Shown piece by piece: positions 25,861-33,225 of a stretch of DNA of 44,580 nt; the stretch's first letter is position 1; the number at the start of each line of letters is the position of its first letter. The position numbers and the translations under genes were made by a program. The notes beneath the pieces are model-generated. The model was not told where the DNA came from and did no database searches. It saw only the letters and a list, made by a program, of their open reading frames with translations. The DNA is from Myroides odoratimimus (lineage in GTDB: Bacteria > Bacteroidota > Bacteroidia > Flavobacteriales > Flavobacteriaceae), in assembly GCF_001485415.1 (NCBI RefSeq), contig NZ_BCMQ01000028.1, positions 1 through 44,580 on the forward strand. The letters run 5' to 3'.

Positions 25861-26225
25861 ATGATTGATAGTAACATGTTAATAAACGATTTTAAGGCGC
25901 TTATAGAAGAGCGTTTAACTTATGCTGTGCTCTCAATAATTAGTTTTGAAGAGTATAAGGTTTTGTGTATGCTTTTTTCACAGAATTAGATAGTATTAGA
26001 AATAGGGGATTAGAGAAAGTTTGTATAGATCAGTTTTTAAACAGTTATTATAGCTATGTGATGGTAAGCGGTGATGATGATGTGATGTTGGAGAGAAGAT
26101 TCACTAGTATAATGGAAGAGTTAACAGAGCTCTGTGCATCTCCTTTCTTTTGGAAAACGGATTTCACTATATATATGGAAAAATGGGAAAGTTTTTTTAA
26201 AAGTAGTTGGTTTAAAAATGTTTAA
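25861..26225 (+). pseudogene. Frame-broken small gene of unknown function
   Basis: ATG 25861 opens MIDSNMLINDFKALIEERLTY and runs to a TAG at 25987-25989. From GTG 25965 a second frame continues to 26225 with protein-like sequence (FTELDSIRNRGLEKVCIDQF). The two overlap at a run of six T (25973-25978), and one extra base there would join them into about 121 aa (...EYKVLCMLF then FTELDSIRNRG...). I infer a single small cytoplasmic protein disrupted by a one-base loss. It lies directly before the lipoprotein and Rhs remnants, so an immunity-type role is possible but unproven. A natural shorter gene starting at 25965 is the alternative. Confidence 0.45.
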
Positions 26226-26249
26226 TGTGTGAGAATAAAAGAACGAATT

Positions 26250-26729
26250 ATGAAATACTTGATTATCTTATTAGTGAGCATATCTCTATTAAGTTGTAAA
26301 AATAATAGTAATCGGTTAAAGTCCTCTAAAGAAGAAAAACTAAGTGAACTAGTAATAAAAGACAGTACTTTTAAAAGGGTGTTTGAGAAATCCATAAAAG
26401 AGATTGAGTTTGATTTGGTAGATGAGGATGTTAACCAATATATAATTGATTTTCATGTCGATTATGAAAATAGGAGTAATTTAATACTTGCTATTCGAAA
26501 TTGTCCACCTACAACAGTGATTGATTTAGTGTATTTAAAGCAGTATCAAGGCAAAAAAGTTTATGTATATTATAGTAATTCTTCTAGGGTTAGACAAGCT
26601 GTTAGTAGATTTATTGATATAACTGATAAGCCTATTAAGTCAGTAACACTAGAAATACAACCTAGTGAATTTGAATGTATTTACTTAAGAGAGTTTATCG
26701 TGCATAATGACTCTTTAATTTCACTTTAA
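26250..26729 (+). CDS. Small lipoprotein, possible displaced Rhs immunity protein
   Basis: The 159-aa product begins MKYLIILLVSISLLSC, a clean lipoprotein signal with the lipidated cysteine at residue 16. An in-frame GTG at 26229 would add seven residues before the signal and is unlikely. The mature part is charged, with no motif I recognise. Its stop codon (27-29 of the 267xx bases) is immediately followed by an Rhs-core reading frame from about 26732. In displaced Rhs tip arrays an immunity gene is followed at once by the next core fragment, so I infer that this lipoprotein is the immunity protein of a lost envelope- or periplasm-acting toxin. Confidence 0.65.
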   Translation: MKYLIILLVSISLLSCKNNSNRLKSSKEEKLSELVIKDSTFKRVFEKSIKEIEFDLVDEDVNQYIIDFHVDYENRSNLILAIRNCPPTTVIDLVYLKQYQGKKVYVYYSNSSRVRQAVSRFIDITDKPIKSVTLEIQPSEFECIYLREFIVHNDSLISL

Positions 26730-26731
26730 GA

Positions 26732-27829
26732 GTTAAGAGAATTGGGTATGAGTTAGGTAGTAATAGACTGTCTACTGTAAGGGATGCTACAGGAAATCAA
26801 GAGGGTTTTAAGCAAGTCAATACTAGTGGAGCAGATTATGGGTTTGATGACTTCGGTAACCTTACTAGTGATAAGCATAAAAAAATCAGTAAGATTAGGT
26901 ATAATCACCTAAACTTACCTGTAGAGATTAACTTCGGAAGTGATAAAATAGAGTATCTTTATACAGCTAGTGGAGAGAAGGTAAAGAAGAAAGTCACAGA
27001 GAAGGGCGTCGTTACGCTAACGGATTATTTAGATGGATTTCAGTATGTAAAGGGCAAGCTTAGTTTCTTCCCTACAGCAGAGGGATTCTTTAATGCAGAG
27101 AAGAGTGCGTATGTATATCAGTACAAAGATCACTTGGGCAATGTGAGACTCTCATATAGTGATGCAAATAAGAATAACGCTATAGAGTCTAATGAGATCA
27201 TTGAGGAGACGAACTATTATCCTTTTGGGTTAGCCCATAAGGGCTATAATCAGAAGAATGATGGGCTGATGAAGGATTATAAGTATCAGTTTCAAGGACA
27301 AGAGATTCAAAAAGAGTTAGGGTTAAATATTTATTTTTTCAGGTTTAGGATGTCAGATCCTTCTATAGGAAGATTTTTAAACATAGATCCTTTATCACCT
27401 AAATATTCTCAGAACTCTCCTTATGCTTTTGCTGAAAATAATGTAACAAGTGGAATAGACTTAGAAGGTTTTGAATTATCTTTTAATTTACAAGGAGACA
27501 GAGTTACGGTTCAGTATGGTCCTCGAGTTACTGGAGGTGTTAATGGAAACTATACTTCTCAAGAGTTACTAAGTTTAATGACTCAGAGACAGGTAGAGTA
27601 TGATCGTATGTTTGGTAAAGTAATGGCAAACGACCCAAGGGCATTACCTAAATCTGAGATTAGATTACCAGCTAATAATCTAGATTACGTTAGATATAAT
27701 GATCCTAGTTTTACTCAGGCTGATTGGGCAGGTCATGGTATGGAGTATGCTGCAAGTGGAATAGGTTTTACTTTAGCTTCTAAAGGGATTATGACAGGGG
27801 TAAAGGCATTAATGCCTAAAAAAGTGTAG
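26732..27829 (+). pseudogene. 5'-truncated Rhs core (orphan Rhs tip)
   Basis: The frame is open from 26711 to 27829 with no proper start codon; a TTG at 27134 is only nominal. Sequence from about 26732 is the C-terminal RHS/YD-repeat part common in Flavobacteriia: NRLSTVRDATGN, ADYGFDDFGNLTSDKHK, YNHLNLPVEINFG, IEYLYTASGEKVKKKV, TDYLDGFQYVKGKL, then the core signature DHLGNVRLSY, YYPFGL, YQFQGQEIQKELGLN and SPYAFAENNVTSGIDLEG. After this the variable tip begins (about 27470). In intact proteins the shell would precede it by more than 1000 residues; here it is missing, so this is a displaced cassette used as recombination donor or a relic. The frame is broken at an A6 run (27818-27823). Confidence 0.85.
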
Positions 27830-28208
27830 GGTCTTACCTTCCTTTAGAACGAGGAAGAATAATAGAGCAAATGTTGGGGTAAATCCAGAAAAGGCTAATA
27901 ATTTCCCTGTAATAGACAAAATAGAAAATGGTGTGGCTACTAGTATAAAGAGTATGGTTCTAACAGGGTATCAAGGAAAGAATGCTGTATATAATACATT
28001 GAAAGGATATATAGATAAGTTAGCTAGATTTACAAACGCAAGGCAGGGGACACTTAGTGTTAAAGAGGGAACAAGTTATACTAGTAAAACATTAGAACTT
28101 GCTGTTCAAACAGGAAAAGGAAGTACTGATCAATGGGGACAGATTAACCGTGCAATTAAATATGGATTAGATAATGACATTAATATAACAATTAGAGTTA
28201 TAAGATAA
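27820..28208 (+). pseudogene. CDI/Rhs-type nuclease toxin domain, broken by two frameshifts
   Basis: The Rhs frame continues in frame shifted by one base as KSVGSYLPLERGRIIEQMLG (27820-27878), then shifts again at a GGGG run (27876-27879) to VNPEKANNFPVIDKIENGVATSIKSM and on to 28208. RGRxIE...LG followed by NNFPVIDKxxNGVATSIKS is the opening of a toxin domain often found at CdiA and Rhs C-termini and labelled endonuclease or tRNase toxin (CdiA_C type; D and SxK resemble a PD-(D/E)XK active site). One extra A at 27818-27823 and one extra G at 27876-27879 would restore a single chain. The GTG at 27933 begins only a partial domain. The toxin is thus inactive as written, unless the breaks are assembly errors. 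Confidence 0.7.
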
Positions 28209-28654
28209 TGAAACAATTAGTTGATATAATTCTATTTAAAGATAAGAATAAATATATAGTACATCCTTTTTTGATAGTGAAGGATAGTTTTAATTTTACT
28301 ATACCTCCATTTACCTCACTTGAAAATCCTAGTATTAGGGTACTTTTAGATACTGTTTTATATACATTGAGTTTTAGCAAGGAAGGAAAAAGACCTGAAG
28401 GAGATTTAAAAAAGATGGAACAAGAGTTTCTTGAAGGAATAGGAGTGAAGACAATGGCTAAATTATATAAAAACTCAATACTATTATCTGTATCAGCAAA
28501 TGATACTGAGATTGTTTTTAGTGCTATGCATAATAAAGGAAGTAGACATGGTTTTATCGGATTAGAAAAAGATGAAAATATTATTATGTCTAAAGATTCT
28601 TCTAGAGAGGAGTTAGAGAAAGCACTTGAATTAGCGCTCAGTAGATGTATATGA
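28208..28654 (+). CDS. DUF1436/CdiI-family immunity protein
   Basis: The 148-aa product shows the CdiI (DUF1436) pattern: IPPFTSLENPSIRVLLDTVLY (about residues 32-52), GVKTMAKLYKN in the middle, and a C-terminal FIGLEKDENIIMSKDSSREELEKALELAL. The family binds and blocks a cognate CDI/Rhs nuclease toxin in the cytoplasm. ATG 28208 overlaps the toxin's TAA (TAATG), the tight coupling expected of a toxin-immunity pair. The gene is intact although the toxin frame is broken, so it may still protect against kin that carry the active toxin. Confidence 0.82.
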   Translation: MKQLVDIILFKDKNKYIVHPFLIVKDSFNFTIPPFTSLENPSIRVLLDTVLYTLSFSKEGKRPEGDLKKMEQEFLEGIGVKTMAKLYKNSILLSVSANDTEIVFSAMHNKGSRHGFIGLEKDENIIMSKDSSREELEKALELALSRCI

Positions 28655-28740
28655 GTTTTACTCCTTATTCTTATGTGGGTAATTAACTTTTAATAGCTGT
28701 AGATTCAGAAGGAAAAAAACAATTATATACAATCGATTAG
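28651..28740 (+). pseudogene. Scar of a second Rhs core directly after the immunity gene
   Basis: From 28654 the plus strand reads SFTPYSYVGN, a stop (28684-28686), then LLIAVDSEGKKQLYTID and a stop (28738-28740), all in one frame. PYSYVGNNPLIAVDxxG is the end of the Rhs core in many Bacteroidota proteins, so this is a core tip of about 28 codons with an NNP-to-stop change. No toxin follows. It begins on the stop codon of the immunity gene. Confidence 0.65.
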
Positions 28741-28961
28741 AATTTAGTGGTTTGTTTAAAATTATTAAGGAGTTGAGAGAAGTTAGGCTCTGATATGGTT
28801 TTGACAGGAGCGATAGCTCTAAACTCAGAATCAGAGAAGTATCTACATAATAATAGATAGATAACTTTTCCTTTTTCATCATAATCTATTAATAGTTGCA
28901 TTGGTCTATCATCAGCCTTAGGCTCATTAATTATTTTGTCCCATTCTTCGTTTCTATTCAT
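28737..28961 (-). CDS. Small acidic protein of unknown function
   Basis: The 74-aa frame starts MNRNEEWDKIINEPKADDRP and ends NNFKQTTKF, with balanced, protein-like composition and no signal peptide. QLLIDYDEKGKVIYLLLCRY suggests a mixed alpha/beta fold. I do not recognise a family. It is convergent with the immunity gene and its 3' end touches the Rhs scar, so it may be another small immunity or cargo gene of the toxin locus. No clear promoter was found. Confidence 0.5.
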   Translation of the reverse strand: MNRNEEWDKIINEPKADDRPMQLLIDYDEKGKVIYLLLCRYFSDSEFRAIAPVKTISEPNFSQLLNNFKQTTKF

Positions 28962-29070
28962 TTTATTGTTTTCGGATTTAATATTAATGTTATCAGAATG
29001 TTATGTTTTTAGTCAGGAGTGTTTTGATGCCTTTTAATTGATTAATTTTAAGGTAACCAATACAACTACT

Positions 29071-29601
29071 ATGAATGAGTTTTTACGTTATCGATTTCTG
29101 ATAGATTCAGGAGTTGATGTGCTTTTTAAGCATGAGATAAATGGCTTAAGGCATACTTATAACTTTTCGGATGATTACTTTCGTTTTTTGTTGGTCAGTA
29201 GTCATACTGCTTTGATGAGAACTGTTGCTTCAGTGTCTTTCTTTACTTTTACTACTACAGATCATGTATTGTCTATTCAGGAGATGAATGAGGACTCTAT
29301 CTTCTCTTCGTATATCTTTATTATAGGGAGATGGGATGAGCATACCTTGATAGGAGAATTGTTAATAGGGGAGCATAAAGGGGCTATTGTACTATTAGAT
29401 GAGAATCAGTACTGTGATATTGATAGTGTAGAAGAACTCTTAGAAGATACAGATTTAGATATAGAATATATCCTACAAGATGATATACAGACATTAACAG
29501 CATTATTATCAGAAGAGGTAGGTGTGATTAGTGTATTAGATTATTCTTTTGTAGAATTTTTTGAGAATAGGTTAGTAGGTCTGACAGAGTTGAGATGTTA
29601 G
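29071..29601 (+). CDS. Unknown cytoplasmic protein in the toxin-immunity region
   Basis: The 176-aa product starts MNEFLRYRFLIDSGVDVLF; a TTG at 29038 is less likely. It is acidic in its C-terminal half (DIDSVEELLEDTDLDIEYIL) with a hydrophobic core (SSYIFIIGRWDEHTLIGELLIGEHKGAIVLLD). There is no signal peptide, membrane helix or catalytic motif. The general look, acidic and single-domain, and its place after two Rhs remnants are consistent with an orphan immunity protein, perhaps SMI1/KNR4-like, but I cannot name the family. A terminator follows at 29654. Confidence 0.6.
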   Translation: MNEFLRYRFLIDSGVDVLFKHEINGLRHTYNFSDDYFRFLLVSSHTALMRTVASVSFFTFTTTDHVLSIQEMNEDSIFSSYIFIIGRWDEHTLIGELLIGEHKGAIVLLDENQYCDIDSVEELLEDTDLDIEYILQDDIQTLTALLSEEVGVISVLDYSFVEFFENRLVGLTELRC

Positions 29602-29653
29602 GGTTAGAAGTGTCTTTTAATTAAATAATTTGTTTTGTTTCATTTTACCAGAG

Positions 29654-29687
29654 GTAGTATAGCTAGTTGATGTTATACTACTTTTTT
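29654..29687 (+). terminator. Terminator after the 29071 gene
   Basis: GTAGTATA (29654-29661) pairs with TATACTAC (29674-29681), followed by a run of T. Confidence 0.7.
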
Positions 29688-29900
29688 TGTTATTATATAT
29701 TTGGCAAATGGGTATGTGCTATTTGTATAAATCTCAGCTGATTTTATCTAATTGTGTTTTTTTCGTATTAATTACATGATTTTTGGAAATTAAAATGGGT
29801 AATATGGATAAAGAATACAAGTAGGTGTAGTATTTTTCCGTTTCAAGATAGGATATATCATTTTGAGTAAGGTAAGGTTCTAAATGTGGAAATATAGATT

Positions 29901-29908
29901 TACTTTTG
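29901..29908 (+). promoter_or_regulatory. Candidate -7 box of the LytS-type kinase gene
   Basis: TACTTTTG matches TAnnTTTG, 22 bases before ATG 29931. The -33 region (TTC at 29878) is imperfect. Confidence 0.4.
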
Positions 29909-29930
29909 TTATAGAATTTAATTAAGGAAG

Positions 29931-31040
29931 ATGTCGACCAAGAAAGTAAAAGAGGAATCACTGTTTTTAAAACACTATCGATTAATGGTAGTGCCATTAG
30001 TTTTTTTACTTTACTTATTCTCTCATTTTTTACTTAATCCTTATGACGCAGATTGGTTCAGAATGGATGTGGAAGAGATGTGGGAGTCAGCCTTTGTTCT
30101 TTTTCTATACTGTATGGCCATTACAGAGGTGAGCCTTTGGTTGAGTAGAGCTTTGAACAAGTTTTTGCCTTGGGATAAACAACCAGTGATGCGTGTAGTA
30201 GTACAGTTCTTCTTACTACTTATATTTATCTTTACAGTGTATTTTGCTATTAATTTTGTGTATGTCTATCTATCTCCTTACGAGTCTTTTGAGTTAATAG
30301 ATTTAGAGGCAAAGATAGATTTATGGCAGTCATTAATCATTAGTTTAAATACAGGGATTTTTATCAGTGCTATTCACACAGGTTATTTTTTGATTAATAA
30401 TTGGAAAAAGTCCATGGTAGATGCTGCAGAGCTTAAATTAAAAGCAGAACAACTAGAACGTATCGCGAGTCAGTCAGAGTTAGAATCACTAAAGATGCAA
30501 CTAGACCCTCATTTTTTATTTAATAACTTTAGTACATTATCGGAGTTAGTAATAGAAGATCAGGATATCGCTGTGAAGTTTATAGATCACTTATCACTAG
30601 TATATCGTTATATGCTATCTAATGTGAGAAAGAACACCATCAGTCTGTCAGAAGAGTTGACTTTCGTAGAATCTTATTTCTACTTAATTAAAGAAAGAAT
30701 GGGGGCGAAAGTACAGTTAAATATCAATGTGCAAGAGGAGGATAAAAAAAACTTCTATGTGGCACCCATCGCTATACAGTTATTAGTAGAGAATGCTGTG
30801 AAGCACAATAGTGCTTCTAAAGAGAGTCCACTAAGAATAGATATTTATGTAGAAGAGGATTATGTTGTGATTCGCAATAATATTCAAGAGTTAGTCGTAA
30901 CCTTACCTTCTTCTAAAGTAGGGTTGATGAATATTAAAGAACGCTATCGTCTGCTAAGTAAACACAAGGTTCTTATTCAGAAAGCGGATAAAGATTTTGT
31001 GGTAAGGTTGCCTTTGTTACTAAATAAGAATGATAAATAA
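29931..31040 (+). CDS. LytS/YehU-type sensor histidine kinase
   Basis: The 369-aa product has four membrane segments (about 18-36, 54-74, 88-113, 133-155), a short coiled coil (165-190), and the His_kinase domain typical of this group: LDPHFLFNNF with phosphoacceptor H194, followed by an ATPase region with QLLVENAVKHNS as N-box near 280. The ATPase glycine boxes are reduced, as usual in LytS-like kinases. No separate sensor domain is present, so the signal is likely sensed within the membrane. The LytTR regulator starts 32 bases downstream and an RND pump operon follows, so this kinase probably controls efflux expression. Confidence 0.92.
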   Translation: MSTKKVKEESLFLKHYRLMVVPLVFLLYLFSHFLLNPYDADWFRMDVEEMWESAFVLFLYCMAITEVSLWLSRALNKFLPWDKQPVMRVVVQFFLLLIFIFTVYFAINFVYVYLSPYESFELIDLEAKIDLWQSLIISLNTGIFISAIHTGYFLINNWKKSMVDAAELKLKAEQLERIASQSELESLKMQLDPHFLFNNFSTLSELVIEDQDIAVKFIDHLSLVYRYMLSNVRKNTISLSEELTFVESYFYLIKERMGAKVQLNINVQEEDKKNFYVAPIAIQLLVENAVKHNSASKESPLRIDIYVEEDYVVIRNNIQELVVTLPSSKVGLMNIKERYRLLSKHKVLIQKADKDFVVRLPLLLNKNDK

Positions 31041-31072
31041 TTAGAAATAATAGCTTAAGAAAGAAAATATAC

Positions 31073-31834
31073 ATGATGAAAGTTTTGATCGTAGAGGATG
31101 AGGTAAGAAATGCTAATAAATTATCTCGTTTATTGCAGGTATTAGATTCTACAATAGAAATCGTAGCTGTAATAGAAAGTGTAAAAGAATGTATAGAATG
31201 GTTGCAGCATCATGAGGAACCGTCCTTGATCATGATGGATATTAGATTAGAAGACGGTTTGTGTTTTGAGATATTCGAGCAGATAGAGATAAAAGCACCT
31301 GTGATATTTACGACTTCTTATGATGAGTATGCTCTAAAAGCATTTAAGGTGAATAGTATAGACTATATCATGAAGCCTGTAAGGGAAGAAGAGTTAGAGC
31401 AGGCATTGAATAAGTTTAAAGCACTTAGAAGTTCTCCTGTATTAAGTGATTCGATTAAAGATATATTAGGTAGCTTACACAAGAAAGAAGCTTTTTACCG
31501 CTCTCGTTTTTTGATTCCTTATAAGGATGGTTTTAAGACTGTGAAGGTGGATGAGATTGATTTTATTTATTCAGAATTAAAGATTACACATCTAGTTTTA
31601 AAGGATAAAACTACTGTAATCGTAAGTCAGACCTTAGAGGAGTTAGAAGAAGAGCTGTCACCTGAGATATTTTTTAGAGCGAATAGACAACATATCGTGA
31701 GTGTAGATAGTATAGAGCATGTACAGAACTACTATAACGGGAAATTAAAAATAGGCTTAGTAAAAGATCCTCAGAGAGAGGTAATCGTAAGCCGTGAGAA
31801 GGCACCATTACTTAAAAATTGGTTAAATTCATAA
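31073..31834 (+). CDS. LytTR-family response regulator
   Basis: The 253-aa product has a receiver domain (1-120) with the acidic cluster VEDE (7-10), phosphoacceptor D56 in IMMDIRLEDG, TTS and K in YIMKPV. A LytTR DNA-binding domain follows (about 148-250): FLIPYKDGFKTVKVDEIDFIYSE and FFRANRQHIVSVDSI are its standard strands. LytTR proteins bind direct or inverted repeats upstream of envelope genes. The start could be either of two adjacent ATG codons (31073 or 31076). It is co-transcribed with the kinase and ends at a hairpin terminator before the RND operon. Confidence 0.93.
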   Translation: MMKVLIVEDEVRNANKLSRLLQVLDSTIEIVAVIESVKECIEWLQHHEEPSLIMMDIRLEDGLCFEIFEQIEIKAPVIFTTSYDEYALKAFKVNSIDYIMKPVREEELEQALNKFKALRSSPVLSDSIKDILGSLHKKEAFYRSRFLIPYKDGFKTVKVDEIDFIYSELKITHLVLKDKTTVIVSQTLEELEEELSPEIFFRANRQHIVSVDSIEHVQNYYNGKLKIGLVKDPQREVIVSREKAPLLKNWLNS

Positions 31835-31858
31835 AGCTACATTAGTAGCTTTTTTTGT
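31833..31858 (+). terminator. Terminator after the LytTR regulator
   Basis: AAAGCTAC (31833-31840) and GTAGCTTT (31845-31852) form an 8-bp stem with an ATTA tetraloop and a T tail. It separates the two-component genes from the pump operon. Confidence 0.8.
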
Positions 31859-31910
31859 GTCTATGTGTAAGTATAAGAGATAGTTTATTCAGGTAAGTAA
31901 GCCCTTTTGA

Positions 31911-31941
31911 CGCTTCAGGTTCGAATTTTTACGCTTCGAAC
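31911..31941. promoter_or_regulatory. Candidate operator upstream of the RND operon
   Basis: GTTCGAA (31919-31925) and TTCGAAC (31935-31941) form a 7-bp inverted repeat with a 9-base gap, and CGCTTC occurs at 31911 and 31932 as a direct repeat. It lies 60-90 bases before the adaptor gene and is the best candidate site for the adjacent LytTR regulator. Confidence 0.4.
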
Positions 31942-32000
31942 TAATTCTAGAAGTAGGAGCGGTATAATTTTTGATTTTTGTTGTGTAAAAAGCGTTAGAA

Positions 32001-33182
32001 ATGAATAAAATTTATAGAAGTACGAAAGTTTTGTTTTTAGGAGGCCTATTATTTGGTTTATCTGTATTTTTCGTTAGCTGTAATAAGCAATCAAGTGAAG
32101 GAGATGCAGGGCAGCCTTCATTAGAAGTTAGAACAAGTGTAGTAGAGAAGGGTGATGCTCTTGTATTAAAAAAATATACAGCATCGTTAGAAGGAAGGGT
32201 GAATGTAGAAGTACGTGCACAAGCTTCGGGTTATATTGATAAGATTCTTGTAGAAGAAGGAAGTTATGTAAAGAAGGGGCAGGCATTAATCTTAATAGAC
32301 GCTCAACCGTATCAAATACAACTAAATAATGCAAATGCTAGTCTAAAAGCAGCTCAGGCAGCTCTCGTAAATGCTCAATTAGAAAAAGATAAAGTACAGT
32401 CTTTATTAGATAATTCTTTTGTATCTCCAATACAGTTAAAAACTGCACAAGCGGTGTTAGATAACGCTAAAGCAAACGTGGCTCAGGCAGAGGCGGCTGT
32501 GGCAGAAGCAAAGTTAAACTTAAGCTACTGTACGATTAAGGCTCCTGTAGATGGATTCTTAGGACGTATTACTAAGCGTGTAGGAAACTTAGTGACAGCT
32601 GGTGAAGTAGAGGAACTAACTACGATGTCTGATATCTCTCAGATGTTCGCTTATTTCTCATTGACAGAAGCAGACTACTTTAATCTAGTAAAAGAGAATG
32701 GTGGTTCAGAGAATGTACTGAAGATGCCTATAGAATTAGAATTAAGTAATGGAGATAAGTATCCTATAAGTGGTAAGGTAGATGTAATCAATGGAGAGTT
32801 CGATGCAGGTACTAATTCTATCAGTGTACGTGCAGTATTTGATAATCCAGATCGTTTATTGAGAAATGGAGGGACAGGTATTGTGAACCTTATGGCTACA
32901 CATAAAGATGCTGTACAAGTACCTATAGCTGCTACTGCAGACTTACAAGATAAGATCTTTGCTTATGTAGTGAATAAAGACAATACAGTTGATCAAAGAC
33001 AACTTAAAATTATCGGAAAGAACTTGCATACTTATTTTATCGCTGATGGTGTGAAAGAAGGAGAAACCCTTGTAACAACAGGAGTAGATAAACTGCAAGA
33101 TGGTATGACTGTGACGGTATTATCTGCAGCAAAAAATGCAGGAGGTAATACAAGTACAGAAACTGCTAAAGCAAGCGAGTAA
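32001..33182 (+). CDS. RND efflux periplasmic adaptor (AcrA/MexA type)
   Basis: The 393-aa product is a lipoprotein (LFGLSVFFVSC, cysteine 27) of the HlyD/AcrA family. It shows the lipoyl half-motif VEVRAQASGYIDKILVEEGS, a hairpin of two long alpha-helices rich in Ala and Gln (about 110-165), the second lipoyl half (YCTIKAPVDGFLGRIT), then beta-barrel and membrane-proximal domains. It bridges the inner-membrane pump and the outer-membrane channel. It is the first gene of a three-gene efflux operon (43-base and 7-base gaps). Confidence 0.93.
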   Translation: MNKIYRSTKVLFLGGLLFGLSVFFVSCNKQSSEGDAGQPSLEVRTSVVEKGDALVLKKYTASLEGRVNVEVRAQASGYIDKILVEEGSYVKKGQALILIDAQPYQIQLNNANASLKAAQAALVNAQLEKDKVQSLLDNSFVSPIQLKTAQAVLDNAKANVAQAEAAVAEAKLNLSYCTIKAPVDGFLGRITKRVGNLVTAGEVEELTTMSDISQMFAYFSLTEADYFNLVKENGGSENVLKMPIELELSNGDKYPISGKVDVINGEFDAGTNSISVRAVFDNPDRLLRNGGTGIVNLMATHKDAVQVPIAATADLQDKIFAYVVNKDNTVDQRQLKIIGKNLHTYFIADGVKEGETLVTTGVDKLQDGMTVTVLSAAKNAGGNTSTETAKASE

Positions 33183-33225
33183 GTAGGCTCAAAGATTCTT
33201 TATTTAATTAAAACAAACAGATCAA

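Larger units (their letters stand above)
29602..29930. other. 330-base gap with terminator and promoter only
   Basis: A hairpin terminator at 29654-29687 closes the upstream gene, and TACTTTTG at 29901-29908 is the likely -7 box of the kinase gene. A minus-strand frame across 29734-29997 has low-complexity composition and overlaps the kinase start, so I do not treat it as a gene. Confidence 0.6.

Noticed and set aside
28658..28882. 74-codon minus-strand frame overlapping the 28737-28961 gene
   Set aside because: It is Leu/Ser-rich without charge balance and overlaps a better frame; it also crosses the Rhs scar.
29734..29997. 87-codon minus-strand frame upstream of the LytS-type kinase
   Set aside because: It is low in complexity (Ser, Leu, Tyr, Ile), overlaps the kinase start antisense and covers the kinase promoter.
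31918..31943. GGTTCGAAT resembling a tRNA T-loop
   Set aside because: No acceptor, D or anticodon arm can be folded around it; it is part of a short inverted repeat.
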